Source: Roseihalotalea indica (GTDB lineage Bacteria; Bacteroidota; Bacteroidia; Cytophagales; Cyclobacteriaceae). From it: a stretch of 64,000 nucleotides of DNA. This document shows, one piece after another, positions 18,422 to 27,507 of this stretch. The position numbers and the translations under genes are program-made. The stretch covers positions 1 to 64,000 of the forward strand of contig NZ_JAINFL010000003.1 of NCBI RefSeq assembly GCF_022458895.1, in the 5' to 3' direction. The notes under the pieces were generated by a model. The model ran no database searches. It saw only the letters and a program-made list of their open reading frames with translations, and had not been told where the DNA came from. Each line of letters begins with the position of its first letter. Position 1 is the stretch's first letter.

Positions 18422-20821
18422 TCAGTATCGTAACCGGTTCGTCTCACTGTCATTGCCCATGCTTCTTTCTTTCATTTTTGCCACAGTCTGCTTGCCGAAG
18501 TTATAAGTAAATGAAAAGTAGACCCGGCGAGTGTCAGAGTAGCTCACAATGTTCTGGTACGTGTTGTTAAAATCTGAATTTCCTCTGAAGCGATTGCTCC
18601 GCAGCAGGTCCTGAATGCCAACCTTTATGTTGCCTAATCCTCTCAATACATCTTTGCCAATACCCGCACTAATGCTATAGATGGGCAGCACCTCATAGAT
18701 GCCATACTGGGTAGTGGATGAATAAGACCCTAACAACTCGGCTTTCCAGTCATTTTCAAGTAAAAATACATGGGTGCTGCTAATACTAAACGAGGCCATA
18801 TCTTCGGCAAAACCTTCACGGCTTATTTCAGGATCGTCCAGTACACTATAATTCCCTGAGATGGTGTTGTTACTTTGCCACCACGGAAACGGGGTTACCG
18901 GAACAATGACTGATGCATTGTAATTGGTCACCTTAGCCAGGTTACGGAATGAAAAAACCATGACATCGGTTTCCTCATCGCGAATAGGAATATCAAGGAT
19001 GGCATCCTGAAGGAGACTGTAGTTTAACAAGACGGTGGTGCTGGCCCATAGCGTATTAGATAGCTCTAAGGAGTGTGAGTACTGCGGCCGTAAAGACGGG
19101 TTGCCTTCTCGTATGGTAAACTGGTCAGAAACTCTTCGGAATGGGATCATATCTTCGTAACTGGGGCGGTTGATTTTACGGCTGTAAGATACTGACAGAG
19201 CGTAGGCATCCGAAAAATTCTTGCTTACCAGCACCGAAGGGAAAAAATCGGTGAATTGCCGGTTAAAAACTTCATCCAAATCAGCATTAGTGTGCTCAAC
19301 GCGCAAGCCGGTTTGAAAATCTATACCACCCAGAGTAGACGCCACTGTGAGGTAGCCAGCGGCAATGCTTTCTACATAAGAAAAGTGATTGTCCGGGTAC
19401 CAGCTAACCCAGTTACCATCGGTTAAAGTGTCTTGAATGAGCTTGCTATCATTGGCTATATGAGAGTACTTTAAGCCACTCTCAATGGTCAGCGCCTCGT
19501 TTGCCGAGTGTGAAAAATCCAGTTGTCCAATTGTAATCTGAATATTAGATGGATTATCCGTTTTAATATTTTGCTCGGTCTGCTCGGCATTATTAGCATT
19601 GCTGGGCACGAAGAAATCTACCAGCTGATGATAATTCTGATCAAAAGAAGTATGAGTAATATTGGTAGATACTTCACTTTTGTCCCCGAGCATTCCCTGA
19701 TAGTGGATATTATAGTTTGCAATGGTAGATTCCGTAATCCAGTCAGACTTGGTGGTAGTACGCATTATCGGATCGGAAGGGGCGATCAGCGAAGACTCAA
19801 TGGTTTCCCGAGTATGATTATCGGCAATCAAGAAATCTCCGGATACCCCGATAGTATGCTTATCCGATATCGCGTACTCCAGTGACAGGCCACCCATCGG
19901 GGTTTTTGAGATTTTATTCCTAATAGCATCACTCACTACAGCAGTATTATCAGTATAAAACTCTCTCTCATAAAACTCATTTTTTACATCTTTATGGAAG
20001 TTATAACCCAGGTCACCACGGATAGCCCAACGTTGTGTTTTGTAGTTTAATTCGACATTCGAGCGAGATCGTGTGAGGTTGCCCTGCGATAGGTTTTGGC
20101 GTAAAGAACCGTTTAAGCCCTGAGTAAGCCCTCTTTTGGTAGTAATCTCAATGACTCCGCCCGACGTTGCCGCATCATATTTTGCCGAAGGGTTGGTGAT
20201 TACCTCTATTTTCTCAATCTGCTCAGCACTTAAATTGCTCAGGACACTACTCAACGTAGCGTCGGGAATTGTTTTACCATCTAAAAAGATCATAACATTC
20301 GGTTTCCCTCGCACGGTAAAGTTTCCTTCATTGTCTGTAGACACCAGCGGCACCACTGCTAGTACCTCGCTGGCAGTCATGCCCTGGCTTAGTATGCTGT
20401 TGTTTAAATCCATAATAAGGCGATCCGGTCTTTTTTCTATTAGTGGCTTTTGGGCTTTGATCAATACTTCATCCAGAGCCTGGGAGGCTTCGCTCATTTT
20501 GATGTCGCCTATTTCAACCGATTCATTGCTTTCGGGTATTATAAAAGGTGCACTATAAGTAGTTTGATATCCTACGTGCGTAACCCGAATTACATGCTCG
20601 GCTGCTTGTTGTTTAACATCTCGAAAAACGTAAACACCCGCCTCATCTGTAATACCCCCGGTAACCACCGAAGAATCTTGTATAGATAATAAGGCTACTG
20701 TGGCATACATAACAGGTTCGCCCTGTGCAGTGTATACATTACCTTTAAGCTCCTGCGCGTGGCTCCAGGTAGCAATTGCCATGCACGCTACTAATGTTCG
20801 TGTAAAAATAAGTCGTTCCAT
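18422..20821 (-). CDS. TonB-dependent receptor-like outer-membrane beta-barrel protein
   Basis: 799 residues with signal peptide, a carboxypeptidase regulatory-like domain (about residues 22-105, LKGNVYTAQGEPVMYATVAL), a plug region (about 115-230, with IFLDGKTIPDATLSSVLSNL and NPSAKYDAATSGGVIEI) and a C-terminal OMP_b-brl_3-type barrel ending in YFSFTYNFGK followed by a charged tail. Such receptors are frequent in Bacteroidota RiPP loci and could export, import or sense the product. It lies between the LanC genes and the lanthipeptide precursor, transcribed with the LanC genes but 169 bases upstream of them. Confidence 0.85.
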   Translation of the reverse strand: MERLIFTRTLVACMAIATWSHAQELKGNVYTAQGEPVMYATVALLSIQDSSVVTGGITDEAGVYVFRDVKQQAAEHVIRVTHVGYQTTYSAPFIIPESNESVEIGDIKMSEASQALDEVLIKAQKPLIEKRPDRLIMDLNNSILSQGMTASEVLAVVPLVSTDNEGNFTVRGKPNVMIFLDGKTIPDATLSSVLSNLSAEQIEKIEVITNPSAKYDAATSGGVIEITTKRGLTQGLNGSLRQNLSQGNLTRSRSNVELNYKTQRWAIRGDLGYNFHKDVKNEFYEREFYTDNTAVVSDAIRNKISKTPMGGLSLEYAISDKHTIGVSGDFLIADNHTRETIESSLIAPSDPIMRTTTKSDWITESTIANYNIHYQGMLGDKSEVSTNITHTSFDQNYHQLVDFFVPSNANNAEQTEQNIKTDNPSNIQITIGQLDFSHSANEALTIESGLKYSHIANDSKLIQDTLTDGNWVSWYPDNHFSYVESIAAGYLTVASTLGGIDFQTGLRVEHTNADLDEVFNRQFTDFFPSVLVSKNFSDAYALSVSYSRKINRPSYEDMIPFRRVSDQFTIREGNPSLRPQYSHSLELSNTLWASTTVLLNYSLLQDAILDIPIRDEETDVMVFSFRNLAKVTNYNASVIVPVTPFPWWQSNNTISGNYSVLDDPEISREGFAEDMASFSISSTHVFLLENDWKAELLGSYSSTTQYGIYEVLPIYSISAGIGKDVLRGLGNIKVGIQDLLRSNRFRGNSDFNNTYQNIVSYSDTRRVYFSFTYNFGKQTVAKMKERSMGNDSETNRLRY

Positions 20822-21053
20822 ATCTTCATGCTTTTATAAGCAAGCAAAGCTATTTTGGAACACTTAAAACATTTTTAGATGAAGTAAAGCATCCAATAGA
20901 CGAATGATTGAAAGGGGGGTAAATGAGTTACTTACCCAGGCTAATGTTTACTTTGTCGTTTTTTTCCTGCACTTGGTCTTAATAATTATTCCGGCCCAAA
21001 ATCTTTTTATTCCTTTGAAACAGTAACGACGCAGAGAACCATAAATCATAACT
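20822..21053. other. divergent intergenic region
   Basis: The segment between the receptor gene (minus) and the tRNA-like element. It presumably holds the receptor promoter. No coding frame is supported. Confidence 0.4.
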
Positions 21054-21129
21054 AGTTCGTTCCCGCCCCAGGTTTAGGGAATATCTCTTTACAGAAATAA
21101 AATAGGTTCGAATCCTATACGAACTACCA
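21054..21129 (+). other. tRNA-like element (intact acceptor and T arms, no canonical anticodon arm)
   Basis: Exactly 76 nt. The acceptor halves AGTTCGT (21054-21060) and ACGAACT (21119-21125) pair perfectly over 7 bp, plus an extra T-A outside. They are followed by A and an encoded CCA (21127-21129). The T arm is perfect: ATAGG / TTCGAAT / CCTAT (21102-21118) with the consensus loop. The intervening 41 bases are the standard length, but no proper D arm or 5-bp/7-nt anticodon stem-loop can be folded. It is either a decayed tRNA, a tRNA 3'-end attachment remnant, or a tRNA mimic. It sits 115 bases upstream of the lanthipeptide precursor and LanB genes. Confidence 0.6.
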
Positions 21130-21243
21130 TGTTTATTAGCTAACACCCTGAAGTAATAAGGCCTGTACTAATCGGTGTGCTCGCGCTAGTACCATGACTA
21201 AATTTTTTACCTATCATTTTTCACCTTTTAACTATCACTAATT

Positions 21244-21411
21244 ATGAAAGAGCACCAAGAAAAACCAGAAGATCAAAAAGATGACCAAACTCCTGAGCAA
21301 TTGAACAAAGAAACATTATCTAATCTAGATGATGAAGAACTGAAAAAAGTTGCTGGTGGTCGCCAGATACGAGATGCAGATGCCGGATCTTGTATCCTAG
21401 GTAGTTGCTAA
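21244..21411 (+). CDS. class I lanthipeptide precursor peptide (GSCILGSC core)
   Basis: A 55-residue peptide. The hydrophilic leader (SNLDDEELKKVAGG, residues 26-39) has the double-Gly ending of Bacteroidota RiPP leaders. The 16-residue core RQIRDADAGSCILGSC has two Ser-Cys pairs (Ser49-Cys50 and Ser54-Cys55). LanB would dehydrate Ser49/Ser54 and LanC would close thioether rings; ring topology is not predictable. It lies 145 bases upstream of a full-length LanB on the same strand, which supports its assignment. Confidence 0.85.
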   Translation: MKEHQEKPEDQKDDQTPEQLNKETLSNLDDEELKKVAGGRQIRDADAGSCILGSC

Positions 21412-21556
21412 AACCCCTGTAAGAAAGTAGCATTAGGTTAAGTCCTTTTGCTACTTACTTTTTTTTACAACTGTCGTGCAAATACCCTATCGTCGTTGGC
21501 TGATTACTAAATACTTGTGAAAAACCAGGCAATCAGGTTTTACAATTTTCTTAACA

Positions 21557-24500
21557 ATGCATGTATTAGGTCTCTCTGATTTTTACGTATTACGTCGTCC
21601 TGCAAAAGCAGTAGACGATATAGTTGTTTTGAACCAGCTTGCTGCTCAGCACGAACGTATTGAGGGAATACAAAGCGTATTAAAAGAACTATTTAACTCT
21701 AAAGAGGTGAGTACTGCCATTTATCTTAGCTCACCTAATTTGTACCGGCAGTTAAAAAGCTGGAGCCGGGGCGAAGACATAAGCCCAAAGAAACGAAAAA
21801 AGCTATTACTATCACTTTACAAATATTATGTTCGTATGAGTTCGCGTTGCACACCCTACGGAATGTTTGCCGGATGCGCAACGGGAACGATTGATGGAGA
21901 GCATTCTGAGATTGAATTTTTAAATCATCTTCACGAACCCAAGTATAGCGCGCGTTTAGATACCCGCACTGTAACAAGAATAGTCGGTTTTTTAAAAAAG
22001 AGTAATCTGGTTAAAAAGAATCTGAAATTTCAGCCAAACAGTAGTTTATATGAAATTAGCGGTTCCTACAGATTTATTGAATACTACCTCAAAGAAGGTG
22101 TTCGGTCTCATGTGCTATCTACCGTTAAAAAAAGTGCCTACATTGAGCGGGCTCTTTCTTTCTCAAAAGACCAAAAATACATTGACGAAATTGCCCTCGA
22201 GTTACAAGGGCACGGCTTGAGCGAAGAACAGGCGACAAAACTTGTTGATAACCTGGTTCGGAGTCAGATCCTGGTGAGTGAGATTGACGATATTGTAACC
22301 GGTGAGGAATATGACGACGTGTTATTATCGGCTATTTCTCCTATTCAGGGGCTGGAAAATTATGGCTCAGCCTTACAAGAAATTAAAGGTACTCTTCAAT
22401 CAGAATCTTCAATCAATAGCTACGAAAAGGTTCGACATATTTTAGAAGACGTTTTTTCAATTCAGGCATCGGGAAACCTTGTTCAGGTTGATACTTTTTA
22501 TCCTACTGTAAGAAATAACCTTAACCCAAAAACTGTTATTTCACTTTCTGAAAACTTAGAATGTCTGTTGTGGCTCAACCACACCCGGCGAGCAGAAAGT
22601 CTGGAGGATTTTCGGAAGAAGTTTTTCGCCAGATACGAGAAAAGATGCATTCCGCTGACAGTGGCATTAGATAGCGAGGTAGGAATAGGGTATGGCATTA
22701 GTAGTGGCGAGACTTCAGATTATTTGCCGTTGCTAAAAGGAGTGCAATTACCTGACGACGAAGATGAGGATACGATCGGCTGGAATAAACTCTCCAGACT
22801 TAAACAAGAAAAGATCCTCGAAGCTAACCGGCGCAAAGTACTCGAGGTAGAGATTACAGAAGATGACATTGAAAAATGTGCATCGTATGTGCCACCGGCA
22901 GAGCATATTCCAGAGAGTATATATGTGATAGGAAGCTGGCTTGCAAAATCATTTGAAGAGATAGATCAGGGACAAGCAAAGTTTCTGCTAAAGAGGCTAG
23001 CCGGGCCTTCAGCCGGAACATTACTGGGTAGGTTTTGTCACGGCGATAGCGTTCTAGAGGAGCGAGTGAGGCAATCTCTTCAGGAAGAGGAAAAAAGTGA
23101 TCCGGAAGCAGTATTCGCAGAAATTGTTCATTTGCCAGATGCTAAGATGGGCAACATTATAGCCCGGCCTACCCTTAGAGCATACGAAATTCCCTATCTG
23201 GGTACTGCATCTGTTAAACAGGAATATCAATTAACAGCAGATGACTTGTACCTGTATGTTGAATACGATCAGATTGTCCTTTTTTCCAAAAGACTGAATA
23301 AAAGGGTAATTCCCCGGCTGTCTTCTGCCCATAATTATACCATGGGTTTGCCCCTGTACAAGTTTCTAGGCGACCTTCAACTTCAGCACAATGAGTTGAA
23401 TGTATCCTGGGATTGGGCCCCATTCAGAAAAACAACATTTCTGCCCCGGATAAAGTATAAAAATATCATTTTAAGCAGTGCCCGGTGGTACTTCAGATCC
23501 GAAGATTTTCAAGAGGCATTAAACGATAGCCAGCTAAATACGGTGGCCTTTTTTAAGACACTCCGAGAGCAGTGGAGTATTCCGAAGCTTGTGTATACGG
23601 TTGAGGGCGATCATCAACTATTGGTTGATTTGGACAGTCCCATTGCCACCGAGGTCTTGCGAGATCATATGTTAAAAGCAGATGTAGTACTGTATGAGTT
23701 TCTAAGCACCCCGGATCAATGCCCTGTGAAAGACCATAATGGTAAAAGCTATGCTAATGAGGTGGTGATACCTTTGAAAAAGAAGGTTGCTAACAAAAAA
23801 GTCCGGGATATAAACTTCGGTTCCCGCATCAATACGCTGAATACGAATATGCCCAAAGACTTTTCGTTAGGTAGTAGCTGGTTATACCTGAAACTCTACA
23901 GTGGAACCAAAACTTCCGATAAAATTTTAACAAATATTCTCTATCCCCTGACAGAGTCGCTGTTAGAAAGTGAAACCATATCTCAGTGGTTCTTTATACG
24001 GTACGCTGATCCCGAAAAACACCTGAGGGTGAGGTTTTATAATGCAGAAAATGCAAATTTCTGGAAAGATGTGTTGGCAGCATTGTATCCGCTGTTATCG
24101 GAGCAGATGGAACAAGGAGCTGCTTACAGAATACAAACCGATACGTATAAAAGAGAAGTAGAGCGATATGGCACCACAACCATGCCTCTTACCGAACAGT
24201 TGTTTTTCAATGATAGCGTGGCGGTTACCAGGTTTATTTCTTTACTCATTGGCAACGAAGGAGAGCAGTACCGCTGGCTCTTTGCAATAAGAGGAGTCGA
24301 TATGTTGTTGGATGATTTTGGCTGCACATTAGAAGAAAAATTAATGATCATAGGTCAGTTAAGAGACCGTTTTTTTGAAGAGCATAAAGGAGACAGTAAG
24401 TTGAAGTATGATCTGGATGTCAAATTCCGACAGGAAAGACATAAAATCAATAGTATCTTAGATACTTCGGAAGATCAAAAATATCCGTCGGCAATACGCT

Positions 24501-24739
24501 GCTTTCAAGATAGATCAACCTCTAACCGGCCCATTGTCCGCGAAATTTATACCTGCCTTAATCAGGAAGCAGGCCGCTTACCGTCAATCCAGGCATTGAT
24601 GAAAAGCTATATTCATATGTTTCTGAATAGGATGTTTGTAAGCAAACAACGGTTGCATGAGTTGGTCGTCTATCACTACATGGCCAAATATTATGAATCC
24701 AGTATGGCTATTGAGAAAAACCTGCTTACAAAAATGTAA
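21557..24739 (+). CDS. full-length class I lanthipeptide dehydratase LanB
   Basis: 1060 residues, about the size of NisB-type enzymes. The N-terminal glutamylation domain has the SSRCTPYGMFAGC motif (about residues 94-106) and AGPSAGTLLGRFCHGD (about 490-505). The C-terminal SpaB_C/elimination domain starts near residue 775 (LGSSWLYLKLYSG) with WFFIRYADPEKHLRVRF. Enzymes with this domain pair use Glu-tRNA(Glu) to glutamylate Ser/Thr and then eliminate it, giving Dha/Dhb. The substrate is presumably the precursor just upstream. A second LanB is encoded convergently in the same island. No start alternative is better than the ATG at 21557. Confidence 0.95.
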   Translation: MHVLGLSDFYVLRRPAKAVDDIVVLNQLAAQHERIEGIQSVLKELFNSKEVSTAIYLSSPNLYRQLKSWSRGEDISPKKRKKLLLSLYKYYVRMSSRCTPYGMFAGCATGTIDGEHSEIEFLNHLHEPKYSARLDTRTVTRIVGFLKKSNLVKKNLKFQPNSSLYEISGSYRFIEYYLKEGVRSHVLSTVKKSAYIERALSFSKDQKYIDEIALELQGHGLSEEQATKLVDNLVRSQILVSEIDDIVTGEEYDDVLLSAISPIQGLENYGSALQEIKGTLQSESSINSYEKVRHILEDVFSIQASGNLVQVDTFYPTVRNNLNPKTVISLSENLECLLWLNHTRRAESLEDFRKKFFARYEKRCIPLTVALDSEVGIGYGISSGETSDYLPLLKGVQLPDDEDEDTIGWNKLSRLKQEKILEANRRKVLEVEITEDDIEKCASYVPPAEHIPESIYVIGSWLAKSFEEIDQGQAKFLLKRLAGPSAGTLLGRFCHGDSVLEERVRQSLQEEEKSDPEAVFAEIVHLPDAKMGNIIARPTLRAYEIPYLGTASVKQEYQLTADDLYLYVEYDQIVLFSKRLNKRVIPRLSSAHNYTMGLPLYKFLGDLQLQHNELNVSWDWAPFRKTTFLPRIKYKNIILSSARWYFRSEDFQEALNDSQLNTVAFFKTLREQWSIPKLVYTVEGDHQLLVDLDSPIATEVLRDHMLKADVVLYEFLSTPDQCPVKDHNGKSYANEVVIPLKKKVANKKVRDINFGSRINTLNTNMPKDFSLGSSWLYLKLYSGTKTSDKILTNILYPLTESLLESETISQWFFIRYADPEKHLRVRFYNAENANFWKDVLAALYPLLSEQMEQGAAYRIQTDTYKREVERYGTTTMPLTEQLFFNDSVAVTRFISLLIGNEGEQYRWLFAIRGVDMLLDDFGCTLEEKLMIIGQLRDRFFEEHKGDSKLKYDLDVKFRQERHKINSILDTSEDQKYPSAIRCFQDRSTSNRPIVREIYTCLNQEAGRLPSIQALMKSYIHMFLNRMFVSKQRLHELVVYHYMAKYYESSMAIEKNLLTKM

Positions 24740-24793
24740 TAGTGTAATTATGGCAAGCAAAATCAGATTTTATAAGCTTTAAAATAAAACGAT

Positions 24794-25819
24794 ATGATTC
24801 AGGTTACCGATGAGTTGTTGCATAGCATCGACAGTTTTGCTGGCTCTATTCCGGAATTGATTTATTCTTTTGACTATAAGAACTTGGAAAAGATGCTAAA
24901 GCACCAAGAGCTTTTGTCAGTAGCCTGCGAAGCAGATGTTCAGTTAGCCTACCAGTTCTGTGATGAGTATGACAAAGCTACGAAGTTGATCATGCAATCA
25001 GAATTAGAGCCGGGGTATCAGCTATACCAAGCTATTGGGCAAAAAGTAAATGAAAGTCTGTGCCAAGAACTTCGCGCTTTTGTGAAGCAGCACAGCTTGT
25101 CAATTTTAGCGCTTTACCATTACAAAAAACAAGACCATAAAATGGCCTTAAACCTGACGTTAGAATGTTTGTCTTTAAATGAAGTTCTCACAACATCAGG
25201 CTATTCAATGCTGATATACAGATGTTTAGGGCAGAATGAGAATATTGTGAAGATTTTTTTTACCAACGGTGAATGGAAAAAGGCAACCCACCTGTTAGGC
25301 AGCATGCTTGAGTATCAGTGTAAGGGGCGTTCGGCTGGGCTGTACGGCACAATTTTTAACAGCGGGACGCAATATGGCCTGGCACTATTAAATGAAGTGT
25401 TCACCTTCTCAGTTTTTAGGTACAGCATCATGAACTTTATTAAGCTAAGTACTAACAACCGGGATATTACTCATGAACTATTTCATCTGCTGTTATGGCG
25501 AATTACTGATATTGAGGGAGATACCGATGCAAAAAAGCTTTATAAGTTCTGGATTGGAATAACACAGGATTACCTGGCCAACAGGTATGAAGAGTTCACC
25601 AGTAAGTTTATCTACTTTATGAATCAACCGTTAAGCTTTGAATATGATTTTTTAAAACTTTCATTATGTGATCAGGTGATTCAAATGGTTAAGCAAACCA
25701 AGTCTTACCATGAGAGAGAACTGGTAAATAAGCTGACCCACAGTGTGGTCAAAAAATTACAAATAAAGGATAGTTATAAAACGTTAGTGTGCAGTGACCT
25801 TTCCACTCTTCAGGGGTAG
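24794..25819 (+). CDS. unrecognised all-helical protein in the LanB operon
   Basis: 341 residues, no signal peptide or membrane helix, and no domain recognised. The sequence is dominated by amphipathic helices (for example LIYSFDYKNLEKMLKHQELL and KKATHLLGSMLEY), giving a TPR/HEAT-like impression without a clear repeat. It sits 54 bases after LanB and 29-ish bases before the first DUF5694 gene on the same strand, so it is probably co-transcribed. It could be an immunity, scaffold or chaperone protein; nothing in the sequence decides. Confidence 0.75.
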   Translation: MIQVTDELLHSIDSFAGSIPELIYSFDYKNLEKMLKHQELLSVACEADVQLAYQFCDEYDKATKLIMQSELEPGYQLYQAIGQKVNESLCQELRAFVKQHSLSILALYHYKKQDHKMALNLTLECLSLNEVLTTSGYSMLIYRCLGQNENIVKIFFTNGEWKKATHLLGSMLEYQCKGRSAGLYGTIFNSGTQYGLALLNEVFTFSVFRYSIMNFIKLSTNNRDITHELFHLLLWRITDIEGDTDAKKLYKFWIGITQDYLANRYEEFTSKFIYFMNQPLSFEYDFLKLSLCDQVIQMVKQTKSYHERELVNKLTHSVVKKLQIKDSYKTLVCSDLSTLQG

Positions 25820-25848
25820 CAAAAAGTTAAACGCCAGTGGCTATAGTG

Positions 25849-26598
25849 ATGGCGCATAAGACGAAGATTTTACTGCTTGGAACGATCCATTTTGATAACC
25901 ATCATGATGATGAGTTTAACCCTTCTATGGATGACATTTATTCTGTAAAAAGGCAGGCAGAGTTGGAGGCATTATCAAGAAAACTTGGTCAGCTAAAACC
26001 TGCCAAAATCTTTGTAGAATGGGAGGTAGACAACCAAAAGAGGTTAGATGATCTGTACCAATCCTATTTGCGTGCTGAAATTCCGGTAGGGGCCAGTGAA
26101 ATCTATCAGATTGGCTTTAGGTTAGCCCGGCAGCAGCAGTTGGCCCGGGTTTTGGCCATAGATAATAAAAGCACAGAAATTGAGCTAAAAGACCTCGAAA
26201 GCTTTGCCAAAGCACAACACCAGATGGACCATCTGCACCAGTTAAAAAAATACGGGAAAAAGCTGGTGTCTCAGGTAGAAACTCTATTACAAAAAGATAT
26301 TGCTGAGATGCTCGCCCTCCTGAACTCGGAAGAAATGTACAGAGAAAATAACTACTCCTATGTTGGCTTACTGGTGAAAATAGGTGCCGGAAAAAGCTAC
26401 CCCGGCGCAGAGATGGTGGCGGATTGGTTTAGGCGTAACCTCTTAATTTACAACAATATACTGAGGTTGATCGAAAGAGATGATAGGGCGGTTATCATTA
26501 TACTTGGATATGGACATATGCCGGTTCTACGCTTTTTATTCAGTGATAATCTGGATTTTGAGGTGCTGAATACGCAGGATTTATTGAGCTCAAATTGA
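25849..26598 (+). CDS. DUF5694/TIKI-TraB-like protein, cytoplasmic
   Basis: The ATG at 25849 is preferred; a GTG at 25837 in the same frame would add four residues. The protein shows the TIKI/TraB/EreA-like pattern: LLLGTIHFDNHHDDEF (with the GTxH motif) at the N-terminus, KIFVEWE, then VADWFRRN and IIILGYGHMPVL near the C-terminus. Related families are putative metal-dependent hydrolases or proteases, with conserved Glu/His residues. No signal peptide. A paralogue with a signal peptide follows eight bases downstream. Role in the lanthipeptide operon unknown: leader or core processing, or self-protection, are possibilities only. Confidence 0.78.
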   Translation: MAHKTKILLLGTIHFDNHHDDEFNPSMDDIYSVKRQAELEALSRKLGQLKPAKIFVEWEVDNQKRLDDLYQSYLRAEIPVGASEIYQIGFRLARQQQLARVLAIDNKSTEIELKDLESFAKAQHQMDHLHQLKKYGKKLVSQVETLLQKDIAEMLALLNSEEMYRENNYSYVGLLVKIGAGKSYPGAEMVADWFRRNLLIYNNILRLIERDDRAVIIILGYGHMPVLRFLFSDNLDFEVLNTQDLLSSN

Positions 26599-26605
26599 GG
26601 AAATT

Positions 26606-27451
26606 ATGTTAGAACGGTTGACAGCGGGCAGGAAGATAGGAAGGCTTATACTGTGTTTACTAAGTATAACCAATGCTCATAGTCAGGCCGTACTGAATAC
26701 TTCTTGTGAGCAGCCGGTTGATCAGGCCAAAATAGTGGTCCTTGGGATGTTTCACTTTGCCTCTAAAGAAAACCTGCTACGGCAGAGTTTTGACGATATT
26801 CAGAGTAATAAAAGTCAGAGAGACATTAAAGAGTTAGTCAACAGACTGGCAAAGTTTGCGCCTACCAAAATAGCCGTGGAGCGACCTTACTATACTGATG
26901 AAGAACTCAACCAACGATACCAACTTTTTTTAGAGGGTAAGTACAACCTCACCCCGGAGGAAACTGATCAGATCGCATTCCGATTGGCAAAGAAGCTAGG
27001 CCATAAAAGATTATACACTGTCTATCACCCGGGTGGGTTTGAGGTAGACAGTGCGGTTGCATATGCGCAAAACCATGCTCAGGCTTGCCTGTACGATTCT
27101 ATTGTTTCTATTGGCCGGAGGCTGCTTGATACACTCGACGCGAAAATAGAAGATAAAGGCATTATCGGAGGATTAAAGTATTTTAACTCGCAAGAAGCCA
27201 TCGCACTCAATCACTTAACGTACTTTTACCTGAGCCGGATCGGCGATAGGTCAAACCGTATTGGAGCCGATTTAGTGGCTGATTGGTATGAAGTAAACTT
27301 AAAAGTGTTTTCTAATATCTGTGATCTTGCCAAAGATAAAAACGATAGAGTACTGGTTATTTATGGACAGGGTCATTCCAAGATACTAAGTGATCTGATC
27401 CGATCTGCCCCGACTCTTGAGTTAGTTGATATAGCAGAATATTTGGAATAA
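26606..27451 (+). CDS. DUF5694/TIKI-TraB-like protein, exported paralogue
   Basis: 281 residues. An N-terminal signal-like segment (GRKIGRLILCLLSITNAHSQ) predicts export. The mature part repeats the paralogue's motifs: KIVVLGMFHFASKEN, KIAVERPYY, GADLVADWYEVN and VIYGQGHSKIL. The tandem cytoplasmic plus periplasmic pair suggests the same chemistry on both sides of the inner membrane. It is the last gene of the 21244-27451 operon and converges with LanB2, whose stop is 57 bases away. Confidence 0.78.
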   Translation: MLERLTAGRKIGRLILCLLSITNAHSQAVLNTSCEQPVDQAKIVVLGMFHFASKENLLRQSFDDIQSNKSQRDIKELVNRLAKFAPTKIAVERPYYTDEELNQRYQLFLEGKYNLTPEETDQIAFRLAKKLGHKRLYTVYHPGGFEVDSAVAYAQNHAQACLYDSIVSIGRRLLDTLDAKIEDKGIIGGLKYFNSQEAIALNHLTYFYLSRIGDRSNRIGADLVADWYEVNLKVFSNICDLAKDKNDRVLVIYGQGHSKILSDLIRSAPTLELVDIAEYLE

Positions 27452-27507
27452 ATACAACCCGAAGATCGCTGATATCATGCATTACTGTGAAGGGTGAAAC
27501 TCCATAA

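Noticed and set aside
21054..21129. Calling a functional tRNA gene
   Set aside because: The acceptor and T arms are perfect, but no 5-bp anticodon stem with a 7-nt loop, and no standard D arm, can be formed in the 41 intervening bases. It is reported as tRNA-like only.
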